Shown: piece after piece, positions 17,696 to 26,739 of the stretch
Numbering within the stretch: the first letter of the stretch is position 1
Layout: each line of letters starts with the position of its first letter
Assembly (NCBI RefSeq): GCF_000485595.1
Contig: NW_014577288.1
Span: forward strand, 338,465 to 365,203
From: Priapulus caudatus
Taxonomy: Eukaryota > Priapulida > Priapulimorpha > Priapulimorphida > Priapulidae
Reading direction: 5' to 3'
Length of the DNA stretch: 26,739 nucleotides
Translations under genes and position numbers: made by a program
Notes under the pieces: generated by a model
What the model saw: the letters and a program-made list of their open reading frames with translations, nothing else
Databases searched by the model: none
What the model was told of the DNA's origin: nothing

Positions 17696-17763
17696 GTCAT
17701 GACATGTCTGACAATGTATTTCACTGATCACCCCCCCCCCGTTCATGACTCTCATCTAAAGCT

Positions 17764-18096
17764 GTGGACACACTACGCGATTTTCCATGCGATCGAGCCG
17801 GCCGGCCTCAGTCGGGCGACTCTGTGGACACACTACGGACTGAGTCGGGCGACTCTGTGGATTTCAGCACGCTGATTGGCTGATTAATTGTACAACGGCC
17901 ACTCGATCGCGACCGGGCACACTACGCGAGTGTGCCGCGCGACTCAAATAATTATCAAACATGTTTGAATCGGGCGACACGGCCGGCCGACTCGAAAATC
18001 GAAGCGACTCACTGGACTACGCGATTTTTCATGCGATCGAGCCGACCCGCTCGGTCGGCCGGCTCGATCGCATGAAAAATCGCCTAGTGTGTCCAC
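17764..18096. mobile_element. 333-bp foldback/MITE-like element with ~41-bp inverted termini
   Basis: Left end GTGGACACACTACGCGATTT continues through TCGAGCCGGCCG; the right end is its reverse complement with a few changes, closing CTAGTGTGTCCAC. A third copy of the terminus in left orientation (18014-18043) faces the right end, giving a perfect 23-bp stem (18021-18043 with 18061-18083). Internally, GTCGGGCGACTCTGTGGA occurs twice. TTAA directly follows the right end, but no matching duplication is seen on the left. No transposase, so non-autonomous. Confidence 0.75.
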
Positions 18097-18336
18097 CCCT
18101 TAAGTTCATCCCTCTCTCTCTCTCAGTTATAAACTACACTCACGATAGTAAGATTTTGCTGATCTGTAACTGTTATAGTCAGTAACAACAAATATGTAAT
18201 ACTATTAACATATACACTAAAGAACATTGTATGTGATACTAGACGTCTTGACGTCGCGTCATAAAAGCCTGTAATTGATAGGAGTTTAGAACGTGTGCGA
18301 AATTAATTGTGTTTTTAGTTTCGTATTTCCCAAACA

Positions 18337-18423
18337 TGACGTCACGAGACACTGCGCCAATCAAAAATGACTTTCTGGTCATGATGTTCTCACTCGGACG
18401 TTGACGTCACGGCGTTGACGTGA
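18337..18423. promoter_or_regulatory. Cluster of CRE-like sites with a CCAAT element
   Basis: Palindromic TGACGTCA at 18337-18344 and 18402-18409, the variant TGACGTGA at 18416-18423, and CGCCAATCA near 18356. A further GACGTCTTGACGTCGCGTCA lies at 18242. Such clusters are typical of CREB/ATF-bound promoters. Any start site is unknown; on the minus strand this area is intron after the Cys-rich exon. Confidence 0.4.
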
Positions 18424-18484
18424 CCGTAATGTGGCCTTTACGCTCGTGACGAAGGAATCGAGTGTATATTTCTGATATACTTAC

Positions 18485-18592
18485 TCGCAGGTTGTTCCGG
18501 ATGGACACCGTGTGTATGTACACGGGTTCCGGTTACATCGTGGCTTGGGACTGATCTTAGGTTCACACGTGTAACCACAGCAGTCGTCCTCT
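18485..18592 (-). CDS. Cys-rich extracellular-type exon (follistatin-N-domain-like), partial gene
   Basis: On the minus strand, an acceptor (TGGTTCACAG) precedes 18592 and a consensus donor GTAAGT begins at 18484. The exon is 108 nt, exactly 36 codons, phase 2 at both ends, so it can be duplicated or skipped without a frame change. It encodes D-D-C-C-G-Y-T-C, then nine residues, C-N-R-N-P-C-T-Y-T-R-C-P-S-G-T-T-C. Seven cysteines spaced C-C-x3-C-x9-C-x4-C-x4-C-x5-C indicate a disulfide-rich secreted domain. The last part, N-P-C-x4-C-P-x-G-T-x-C, resembles follistatin N-terminal (FOLN) or EGF-like modules; this is my reading, not a database match. Neighbouring exons are not identified. Decayed relatives lie at 24060-24132 and 25276-25345. 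The upstream ATG of the longer open frame (18663) is probably intronic. Confidence 0.55.
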
Positions 18593-20228
18593 CTGTGAAC
18601 CAAGTGAGCATTCATGCGTGTTACCAACAACTGCTTATATGCTGTCATGACTTTCAGATTCATTAAAGGCCAGCAAACGTTGGCTCTGTCTTGCTTGCTC
18701 CCTTATGTTTGAAACATCGCGGACAGCAGTAGAAGCTTTAGAATTACAGTCGATCTGACATGTCTGTGTTTAACCCTTTTAACTGCAGTGGCAGCCCATG
18801 TAGTCTAGTGCTATTATCCACATGCCAGTTCAACAAAGGGTGTTAAAACACAAAACATGGTCAGAGGTTCTTGAATGCTTGTTAGGGAACACATTTTCAT
18901 ATAGAAATGCCTTATAACGTACTTACGGGGTTGGTAGATTCGCGATCCTGATTACCTCTAATCTTTTTATTTCACTATTGAGCAGATAAGCAAAGGAAAC
19001 CGTGTACATGTAGTAGTGTAATCAAAGACGTAATAGAATTTGTGTTCACTAAAGAAATATATTGCTTTTTACCAAACAAACGTGCCGCTCGTCAGTACTG
19101 TGCTTGTCTCGTTCAGGTCTCACCCAGTTTTATTTCCTCTAAAATGCGCCTTCTTAATCTTGGTATAATATGACTCTCTCGTTCAATCACAGAGCCCATG
19201 TTTCCCCACTTCTACTCTCACAATCGACAACACTCTCTCCCTGAGTCGAATATTTGCCGTCATGACATCGCACACTGTGCCGTGAACAATCTGTAACTAA
19301 CATCCGTAACCTATCCGTATAGAACCCAACCTAACTATTCTCATCTGTATGTTAAAACACCCAACCTTCTCCTATGCTCAACCGAATCTATCTACGAGTT
19401 ACCTAATTCAGATGAAACATGTGCAAAACACACGTTACAGTAGAGGAGTGTATGTGGAGATTTTGTATAGTTTCTATTATCAGTGATGTAGGTGATGTTA
19501 GGTGGTTATAATGGTCGCTAGGGTGGAGTCTACTCTCGTGACCTTGCTTATTTTAGCGAGAGTAAGTTTGATTTGTAGGCCACCGGTCGAGGAGTAGCAT
19601 CGCGCAGATGGCGCTGCAACAGGCACCAACAAGAATATTACATCATACACAATCACTTATCATATAACGGGCCCCCTTCCACGGTCCCTTTCCCCAGTCC
19701 GTATTTCCGTTTATTATCATTCTTTCTCTGATCTATCCCGCTCAGACAGGCGAGGGATCTTTTCTTCGCCTTGTATGTGACGTTGTGACCGAGGTTGAAG
19801 TTCTTGCGGAAGATTAAAAAATAAATATATAGTTGCTCGGACTGGGACTCCGGGCGTTGGGTTGTGTATTTGACTGTCGGGCGGTTGTGCGCGGTGCTTT
19901 TTTTACGTGGTGGCCCTTGCCGTCATGTCTAACACTATGCTTGATATGCCATGCTAGGACATTTAACTATAGTACATTTGAAGTCCGACACGGACAGTGA
20001 GGATAGTTATACTTAGTTCTCTGGTTCGCTTATGACGTGTGGGTTTTCTTTGCGTGGCACTAAGAAACACCAAACAACGTTGGACGTTAGCAAACAGGTA
20101 CTACAGCGGTCGTATGAATGCCGGTCTAGTTTCTACTGCCTGTATAATTCACTTTTTTCGAACATGTCGTTTCGGCGACACTATACATAGTGGCGTGTAT
20201 GAATACATCTGAGTTAAGTAACTATATA
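18593..20228. other. Intergenic/intronic; no gene recognised; weak LTR-like stretch 19495-19911
   Basis: From 19495 (TGTTAGGTGG) to about 19911 there is an AATAAA (19812) and, directly after a T7 run, GTGGTGGCCCTTGCC, which loosely resembles an LTR followed by a primer-binding site. There is no gag or pol after it and no partner LTR. The remainder shows nothing. Confidence 0.25.
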
Positions 20229-20262
20229 CAGTGCTACCTCGTTTATTCCGTCCACTTTTCCA
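20229..20262 (+). mobile_element. Possible pogo/Tigger-type transposon terminus
   Basis: After TATATA, CAGTGCTACCTCGTTTATTC resembles pogo-family ends of the form CAGT(G)...ACCTCGTTTAT, which insert at TA. No opposite terminus or transposase is found in the window, so it is a solo end or chance. Confidence 0.3.
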
Positions 20263-20559
20263 TTTCCGGATTATGCGTTTTTGGTTTCCGATATGCAATT
20301 CTATGGCTCAAACACAGAATTTCTAGTCAGCGACTTTCAGGAGGCCGGTGTTATGCTGGGATAACTGTTATTACTTCCGTTGCTATGATATTTTTGCTAA
20401 CAACTCGCGTGTGTTTTGGGATGGTTGTGATATGAACTGGAAAATAAAATGAAATAAACAGAGAATGTGGAGCATTATTTTGAGGCATGGTATAGCATAC
20501 GAGTGGAATGATGCATGATGCCATGATACGGATATCATAGTATTATGTGTTGTGGTTGC

Positions 20560-20968
20560 CGTGTGGTGTGGGCTATGTGTTTGTGTGTGTGGAGATGATT
20601 GTGCTGCGTGCGTGCGGCTCGACGTGGCGTGGTGCGTGCGTGCGTGCGGTGCGGGCGGTGCTGCGCGCGGTGTTTTCGCTGTGTGTGTGCGTGGCGTTCG
20701 TGCGGGTGTGCTGCAGCGCGGCGTGTGTGGCACTTACTTCTCCCCCTCTCCGCGATCGGCGGATGGCTGGGTAGTGTGTGTGCGTGCGGTTGTTGTGCGT
20801 GTACGTGTGCGTGGTGCGTTTGAGCTCGTTACCACCCGTGTGCGCGCGGGTTGCGTTGTTGTGCGTGGTGCGCGTGCGTGCGAGTGCATGCGCGCGCGCG
20901 TGTGTGCGTGTATATATATATATAATATATATTATATATATATAGTATATATATATATATATGAATAT
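20560..20968. repeat. GTGCG-rich and (TA)n low-complexity block
   Basis: 20580-20910 is dominated by GTGCG/GTGTG units with a small unique island (about 20730-20770). 20911-20968 is TA repeats with internal palindromes. The long open frames here, up to 176 codons, are repeat artefacts. Confidence 0.9.
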
Positions 20969-20974
20969 ATAACT

Positions 20975-21110
20975 TACCCAGTACAACGAGTAGAGTGCAT
21001 AGAGTGATGAGAAGGAGAGTTGGCTGCCTTCATGCTTGGAATGTAGATGATATCTCACCAGATGCAAGTCAGGTCTATCAGGATAGTCCGTCTCGTTGTC
21101 CACGTAAACG
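20975..21110 (-). other. Possible exon of an unknown gene
   Basis: On the minus strand, a non-repetitive open stretch reads Y-V-D-N-E-T-D-Y-P-D-R-P-D-L-H-L, with two donor-like sites: GTGAGA after H-L (21052) and GTAAGT after S-L-Y-W (20976). There is no convincing acceptor upstream. Could be chance. Confidence 0.2.
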
Positions 21111-21252
21111 TATAGAACGGAGTTAGATTACGGGACTACCGTATGTACGTGCGGCTGGTGCGCTTGCTGTGTGTGTTGTGTGCCTGCGCGTTGCGGAGTG
21201 TACGAGCGGCGTTCGTGGAAGCACGCTGGTTGTTTATGATCTGGGTTCCACC

Positions 21253-21253
<1 letters not shown>

Positions 21254-21286
<33 letters not shown>
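21254..21286. repeat. (AT)n microsatellite
   Basis: About 31 bp of perfect alternating AT. Confidence 0.95.
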
Positions 21287-21353
21287 TCGGGCTGTGACAG
21301 CTGTGAGTGGCTGACTGTGACATAGTTTACCCGCTGCGCACATCCCCTTCCCC

Positions 21354-22487
21354 CATCATCCTCACATCCTCGCAACATCGCCATATATAATCATATAGTT
21401 ACTACACGGACGCGGGAACTTATCAAGTCTGTCGGGCATGTAATATATTAGATCATGTTTCATATAGAGAGCATGAATAGCAGTGTGTTGTCTTTGTTGT
21501 TGTTGTTGTTGTTGTTGTTGTTGGTGTTGTCAATGGCGGTCGTGTCGTTGTCGTCGTCGTTATCGTGTCAACGCCGCGGGCAACACTACAAACCAGCACA
21601 TCCGCAAACGACAAACGCTGCGTATATAGTTGATGTGTCGTATATGCAGTCACGCGTCGCCGCAGAATTTCTGAGAAATAGCGGAGATTAAGCTCTGTAT
21701 ATATCTAATGTAAACGTCTATTTTATACGTTACATGAATTAGTCAGTGGAGCTAGACGGGTAGTTGTTTTAGCCATATTCCAGCTAGACAGTGTCGCTCT
21801 ACCAGATGGGCGGCTACATTGATGTTATAGGGAGTTGGATAAGCAGGGTTAGGTTAGGCCGTTTCGAGAGTCCGTGTGAAATTGGGGTAGGACGTAGTCT
21901 CTGAGAACGGGTACATGTGGGCTCAGGATGTAGGGAGTTTTGGGTTGATATATAGAGAGAGAGATGTAAGAGGAGGGATGGGAGATTCGGGTGCGGGGCA
22001 GCGAGCTGAGCACACGCGCGTATGCGCGTGTGCGCGTTCTTTGTCTCTTTGTGCGATGTGACGACCCAGTGTATGCGTTATTAAAAGTTGTACAGTTTAC
22101 CATACAAGTTTGGATCTGTTTCTACATCATTTCGACATGAACGCGCATTCCAACGTTACACTAATAGCTCTGTCTATAAGTTAGATAGGTGTGAGCACGT
22201 GAGGAGCACGTGATCGACATTCTGTGGTCGTCCCGGACAGAGACTACGGCGCTAGCATGCTGACACACACGCGCAGAAATTACCAGCATATTGTTGAATT
22301 CTTGGCAAATCGCGGAAGAAACGGAAGCTTTCTATGAAATTCCTGCGGCGGTAGGTGGGGTGGGGATTTATTAGTTACCTGTGGCAGTCAGGTTGTTACC
22401 TATGTTGTCTAGAACACGATGCAAGTGATTACGTTACATTTCCTAACCTTGACCTCAAGTCACAACGCTCTCTCAGGCAACCTTCCC
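21354..22487 (+). repeat. Interspersed repeat W, copy 2, interrupted by a solo-LTR-like insertion
   Basis: Matches 15955-16650 on both sides of the insertion 21709-22160, ending at CTCTCTCAGGCAACCTTCC. The copies differ by substitutions and many single-base indels. The TTG microsatellite is shorter here and broken by GGTGTTGTCAATGGCGG. Confidence 0.85.
21709..22160 (+). mobile_element. 452-bp solo-LTR-like insertion in repeat W
   Basis: The related empty site at 16298 is continuous. Here CTAA occurs at both borders (21705-21708 and 22161-22164), consistent with a 4-bp target duplication. The insert begins TGTAA and ends TTACA: a short inverted repeat with the TG...CA ends of an LTR. A possible TATA (GATATATAG, 21948) and ATTAAA (22082) fit transcription on the plus strand. 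There is an internal hairpin CACACGCGC/GCGCGTGTG at 22011-22032. No coding region, so a solo LTR of a Ty3 or BEL type element is likeliest; a MITE is the alternative. Confidence 0.65.
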
Positions 22488-22517
22488 GGGGAACATGGGC
22501 CTGAACCAATTTATACA

Positions 22518-22543
22518 CGCTCGCACGCACGCACACACGCACG

Positions 22544-22574
<31 letters not shown>

Positions 22575-22695
22575 CAACACACACACACACACACACACAC
22601 ACAACACACACACACACCACACCACACACACACACATAGAATATAATTATATATATTATATATATTATATATATACTATAATATGATATATATAT
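22518..22695. repeat. (CA)n followed by (TA)n microsatellite
   Basis: About 110 bp of CA/CGCA, then about 55 bp of TA-rich repeats. The Thr-His frames are artefacts. Confidence 0.95.
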
Positions 22696-22707
22696 GCATG
22701 CCGTGTG

Positions 22708-22780
22708 GTGGTGCGTGCGTGCGTGGTGTCAGTGCTGCGTGCGTGCGTGCGTGCGTGCCGTGCGTGCCTGTGCGTGCGCT
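22708..22780. repeat. (GTGC)n microsatellite
   Basis: GTGCGTGCGTG runs with a short TGTCAGTGCT interruption. Confidence 0.9.
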
Positions 22781-24059
22781 AAACTCTTACTGCTTGTCAT
22801 TGGTTTTGGCTTATTGATATAAGTAATTTATTATATCATTTGTTTTTGCTACTTAGATAATAACATTGTTATATGCTGTTTAGATAATACCGATTGTCTC
22901 CTACATTGCTATTAGCATCTAACTCCTTGCGTTTATCTTGCATGTGTATTCCTGGTCAGAGTCCATTGTCTTAATTGACGAGTGTAGATTAATTTTATAC
23001 AAAAATCAAATTAAAAAACCGAAAAAATAGATACATCAAAGCTTTGTTTATTCCGTTCAAGAAAATTTGCAAGCTTAGAACTACAAAGACAAATTATCAA
23101 ATTAATGTGGATGGCATGTTTAGTGAGAAGAGTTGGGAACTATACAATAGGCAGGCTTAGATAGCTTAGAAATGATTGTTATTGGTAGAGATTATCTATT
23201 AATGGACATTAAACATTTTGCCTCAGAAGACCGATTATAATCTGCAGTGGTACAATCAGCTGGTGCAGCATGAAGCGGAGTGGAGTATCAAAGCTCTTCT
23301 TTGATATATCTCTGCGCTCGCCCCACTCACTCATACCTCTAACAAATAAGCCTCACTCTGCAGAACAACCCTCATCCCCATACCCCACTACTTGTATACT
23401 TAATCATGATTAATTAAGCACTCAGCTGGGCGTAATCAGTAGCATTCTTCCAGAAGCCCGTATATCATATAAAGTTTTATGTTGTCCCACGACCGAGGAT
23501 GGCAGGCCGATTCACCATGCCTCATCTTCTTCATTATGCCACGCCCGGTGATTGCCACATCTGAACCCTCAGCGGCCGTCCACGCATACCTGCCCCGGCA
23601 ATTTTATCCGTCCTGATAAATAAATGTCGTACACATGTAAACAACGCTGCTACGACCAGTGAACATTACTCGCAGTATCCAATTTAGATATAGAACTGTA
23701 ATTTACACCGTGAACCTTCAACAGTTATTGCGCTTATCTACAGTAATAATGTATATAATGCTGTGATCTATAGTACAAATGGAATGGTACCAAAATCTAC
23801 GAATTTGCCTGACATTAAAGGACAACCATCCAGAACAACAACGCCTACCATCTGCAGCAAATCGCGAATTTCTATCGATTGAATCATTCGGCTGTCTATG
23901 TTTATGAAACGGCCTTCGTGACCCTTACGGACCTTGCGGACCTGGACGTCACGTAGCGGCATGAACTATCATCCCTTGAAAGATCTGTGTTTGTATTTAG
24001 TATGTGTGTAGTGGTATCCTTAGTCTACTTATTGATACGGCGTCGCCTGGTCCAACACC
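22781..24059. other. Intergenic/intronic, no gene recognised
   Basis: AT-rich. There is a small hairpin TATCAAAG/CTTTGATA at 23286-23306. A 64-codon minus frame at 23768-23962 shows no known motif or convincing splice context. Confidence 0.4.
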
Positions 24060-24132
24060 GTAAAAAAGCATGCGGTCTTTATGCTAGGCATGGAGGTTTA
24101 GGGTCACACGTGACCGCAGCAGCCTAACCTCT
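24060..24132 (-). pseudogene. Decayed copy of the Cys-rich exon (A)
   Basis: On the minus strand, TTGTTTCCAG precedes AGAGGTTAGGCTGCTGCGG, matching the acceptor and start of the 18485-18592 exon. The C-C-G-H...C-D-P-K-P-P-C reading needs two indel corrections, and a TAA follows. The CGGTGT region downstream still aligns with the T-R-C-P part. Confidence 0.6.
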
Positions 24133-24824
24133 CTGGAAACAAGGTGCAGCATTCCATGTTAGTGACAGTTATCGTGTCTGCGTTTCATGTCGATTTATAT
24201 ATCTCGCTGTATCTGATTATTCACGTTGCTAAATACGCATTATTTATTGCGCTTCCCTGCAGTCTAGGCTTACTATCCCTCAGCAACTATGGAATATCTT
24301 CCTTGGGCTCCGCTTCTATGCTGCCTTGCTGATCAGATATAAGTGGAGCGATGTCTATGTTATATATCACGCATGTATACTAGGCAAACGCGATTACTTA
24401 CACATTTATGCTATAATATATAGATACTATACTCACAGGTGATATGCAACGCATCAGGAAATCAAAGCAACCATCATAAATCCTTGTTGTATCATACATG
24501 TGTTTAGATAAGCTCACTTATTGACATGAGGCCAGGGTAGTGATATGTTAGGCGTGTACATACCTGCCACACCTCAGTACTTGTGTCACGATATGAATCT
24601 GGGATTCACATCGGCGCAACAAAGCAATGGCCTACAACATTCAGACCAGGCAGTAACCGTTTTACTTTCTTATTATGCTGTCGCTTGTTCTAGCGAGCAT
24701 GCACGCACGCGGCGAATGCAGGGTCGCACACATCGTGTACAGCGCGCGCACTATCCGCAGCCTAGTGCACGCCACATATCCACACTTACCGACGCTACCA
24801 CTGGACATACGCATAGACTCGCCT

Positions 24825-24950
24825 CTCTCATTAACGTCTCTTCCCTTCCCGCTTCCCTTCCTCTCCCTGCCCTCTCTTCATCTTCCAGTTTTCCCCTTCC
24901 CGTGCTCTGCCCTCCGTTCCCTGCCATTGTCCTTTCTCTCCTTCGCCAGG
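24825..24950. repeat. Pyrimidine tract, copy A
   Basis: C/T-rich run (CTTCCC, CTCTCC units). The equivalent in copy B is at 26550-26675. Can form triplex DNA in principle. Open frames rich in Leu, Pro and Ser here are artefacts. Confidence 0.85.
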
Positions 24951-25275
24951 CCCGTTGCGCTGCCCTTTACTTTCAGGGAACAGGTACGATTTTCTTCAGC
25001 AACTATTGCGAATAACAGCGCACAGGGCAGGAAATCGAAGAATCTAGGGTAGCTTAGTTACGGGTCGGCTGGTGACGTGAGGTAATGTGGAAAGGTAGGT
25101 CCCGTGCGGGCCATGAACTACAGCGCTTATTAGATGCGATGTGTTATCCGAGACGAGGCGGCGGTGGGTCACGTGACAGGGGTTAAGGGAGAAGGGCGCC
25201 GCAAGAACGGACAGTCGTCGATTATACGCTGAGTAGCTAGTACTGGGGTGTCTGGGGACGTGTTTAAGGGTAAGA

Positions 25276-25345
25276 TANAAAAATGCATGGGTTTATGTGG
25301 CATGGAGGTTTAGGGTCACACGTGTGACCGCAGCAGCCAACCTCT
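25276..25345 (-). pseudogene. Decayed copy of the Cys-rich exon (B)
   Basis: On the minus strand, acceptor TTGTTTCACAG then G-C-C-G-H-T-C-D-P-K-P-P-C-H-I-N-P-C-I-F, which keeps six of the exon's cysteine positions in spacing C-C-x3-C...C-x4-C, including N-P-C. It then loses the sixth-position Cys and meets a stop soon after an N. No donor is visible. It may be a non-functional exon copy, or intact if the N region is misassembled. Confidence 0.6.
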
Positions 25346-25919
25346 CTGTGAAACAAGTGAGCATTCCTAGTGTTAGTGACAGTTATCGTGCCTGCGTTTT
25401 CATGTCGATTTAATTTTACCTGTTTTATTATCACGTTGCTACATACGCTATTATTTATTGGTTCCTGGTCTAGCTTACTTCCCTATAACTATGAATATCT
25501 CCTCTTGTCTTCCTTCTATGCTGCTTGCTATCAGTATAAGTGTGAGCATGGTCTATGTTATATATCACCATGTAGGGGACCTATACTAAATAGTAATGCT
25601 TACTCATTCATTCTATAACTGTGAATCTATATATTATGTGTATTTACCATGCGTGAACGGCATTGCTACAATAGATGAGGGACATATCAATCCTTGTTTA
25701 TATAAGTGTTTATAAGCTATAAGTTATAAGTAAGATATATTTTATGTAATAAGTATTGATTACAGACAAGTAGATAGAATGGTAGGTGTACATACCTGCA
25801 CACCTCAGTTCTTGTGTCACATGAGTGAAGACCTGGGATCACATGGCCACACAAAGCAATAGCCTGCAACACGCAAAACAGCAACCTTAATCCTTTACCT
25901 GTATTATTCACACCTACAT

Positions 25920-26523
25920 CGACATGCACGCACACACACGCACACACACGCACGCTCGTGTACACGCACATGCACATGCACATGCACGCATGAATGCTTA
26001 TATATAGACGCACATGCCTGCGCGTATACACAGATGGACTTGTGATACATGTGCTCATCTATACACACGTGCACGCACGCACGCACGCACGCGCACGCAG
26101 CCATGTATGCACACACGCGCGCGCACGCACACACGCGCACGCAGCCACGTATGCACACACGCGCACGCAGCCACGTATGCACACACGCGCGCGCGTGACG
26201 GCGCACGCACACACGCGCACGCAGCCACGTATGCACACGCGCGCGCACGCACGCACGCACTCACGCACATACGCACACACGCGCACGCAGCCACGTATCC
26301 ACACACACGCGCGCACGCACGCACGCCCGCGCGCACACTCACGCACGTACGCACACACGCACGCGCACACGCACACGCGCACACGCGCACACGCACACTC
26401 GCACACGCACACGCACGCACACACGCACACACGCACACTGGCGCGCACACTGGCGCGCACACTCGCGCGCACACACGCGCACACACGCTCACAGAAACAT
26501 ACACACACACACGCACACGTGCA
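25920..26523. repeat. Expanded (CA/CG)n microsatellite, ~600 bp
   Basis: Alternating purine-pyrimidine CACGCACACGCG with a higher-order unit: ACGCAGCCACGTATGCACAC recurs at about 26096, 26138, 26166, 26219 and 26287. It is strongly Z-prone. All frames of 100-227 codons here are artefacts. Confidence 0.95.
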
Positions 26524-26549
26524 TAATAGTCGTACAGTCACACTCACGT

Positions 26550-26675
26550 CTCCCATTCCTTTCCCTTTCCTACCCTTCCTCTCACTTCCGTTTCCTACAC
26601 TACCGTTTCCTTCTATTCCCTTTCTCTATCCTCCGATTCCTTTTCCGTCCCTTTCTTTCTTCCCCCTTTTCTGTT
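26550..26675. repeat. Pyrimidine tract, copy B
   Basis: CCTTTCC/CTTCC units, corresponding to 24825-24950. Confidence 0.85.
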
Positions 26676-26739
26676 AAGTGTAAGTGAGAATTGACGCTGC
26701 ATAACTTACATCTCTATATATCTATGTATCTATACTGGC

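Larger units (their letters stand above)
24060..25010. repeat. Tandem duplication, copy A
   Basis: Aligns with 25276-26690: the GGCATGGAGGTTTAGGGTCA block, GTTAGTGACAGTTATCGTG, GTCTATGTTATATATCAC, ACATACCTGC(C)ACACCTCAGT, then a short CA/CG-rich stretch (about 24700-24800) and a pyrimidine tract (24825-24950). The copies differ largely by one- and two-base indels. Confidence 0.85.
25276..26690. repeat. Tandem duplication, copy B
   Basis: Second copy of the 24060 unit, about 1.2 kb downstream and longer because the CA/CG microsatellite in its middle has grown. A single N lies at 25278. Confidence 0.85.

Noticed and set aside
20573-21103. 176-codon minus-strand frame
   Set aside because: Most of it translates GTGC and TA repeats; only its first ~45 codons are unique and are listed as a doubtful exon.
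23768-23962. 64-codon minus-strand frame
   Set aside because: Looks somewhat protein-like but has no known motif and no clear acceptor or donor; cannot be separated from chance.
25994-26677. Open frames up to 227 codons on both strands rich in His, Thr, Arg, Ala or Cys, Val
   Set aside because: They arise from the CA/CG microsatellite, overlap in all frames, and have no complexity expected of a protein.
1-26739. CRISPR array, bacterial operon or phage-like organisation
   Set aside because: Tandem repeats here have no regular unique spacers, and the genes have introns and animal-type domains.

Overview
The window is from a multicellular animal, not a bacterium. Supporting signs are intron-split genes with GT-AG and one GC-AG splice sites, a single-exon seven-transmembrane receptor, CR1-type LINE and other retrotransposon remains, degenerate satellites, and long CA, TA and GTGC microsatellites. 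The secreted leucine-rich-repeat protein has the N-cap style (C-P-x(n)-P-C-T-C) that I associate with the arthropod/ecdysozoan proteins often labelled 'oplophorus-luciferin 2-monooxygenase non-catalytic subunit-like'. A short array of TTAGGG (not arthropod TTAGG) is also present. Together these suggest a marine ecdysozoan outside the arthropods (a priapulid would fit), but that is inference. The two N runs, and paralogous blocks that differ mostly by single-base indels, suggest a draft assembly in which some frameshifts may be errors.

Layout. 1-2.8 kb: a CR1-like LINE fragment (minus), a 190-bp satellite, a 17-bp minisatellite, a decayed copy of the receptor's 3' flank, and a 1.2-kb degenerate ~19-bp satellite. 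3.4-4.4 kb: an intact class A GPCR (minus) lacking several hallmark residues. 5.4-9.0 kb: a nested structure in which a 1.5-kb repeat R is split by a 2.1-kb TIR element T with 8-bp target duplications, and T itself carries a second, uninterrupted R that ends next to (TTAGGG)6. 9.0-9.6 kb: a broken non-LTR reverse transcriptase. 11.7-14.3 kb: a five-exon secreted LRR gene (plus) with TATA box, one apparent 1-nt deletion, and a poly(A) signal downstream. 15.2-15.4 kb: a C2H2 zinc-finger relic (minus), followed by an inverted copy of the 190-bp satellite. 16.0-16.65 and 21.35-22.49 kb: two copies of a repeat, the second interrupted by a 452-bp solo-LTR-like insertion. 17.76-18.10 kb: a foldback/TIR element. 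18.49-18.59 kb: a Cys-rich, phase-symmetric exon (minus); decayed relatives lie in a tandem duplication at 24.06-26.69 kb. The rest is intergenic, intronic or microsatellite DNA.

The GPCR and LRR gene are on opposite strands, 7 kb apart, and nothing shows that they work together. The LRR protein should be secreted and the Cys-rich exon looks extracellular; the receptor is in the membrane. Most of the remaining sequence is transposable-element and tandem-repeat history.
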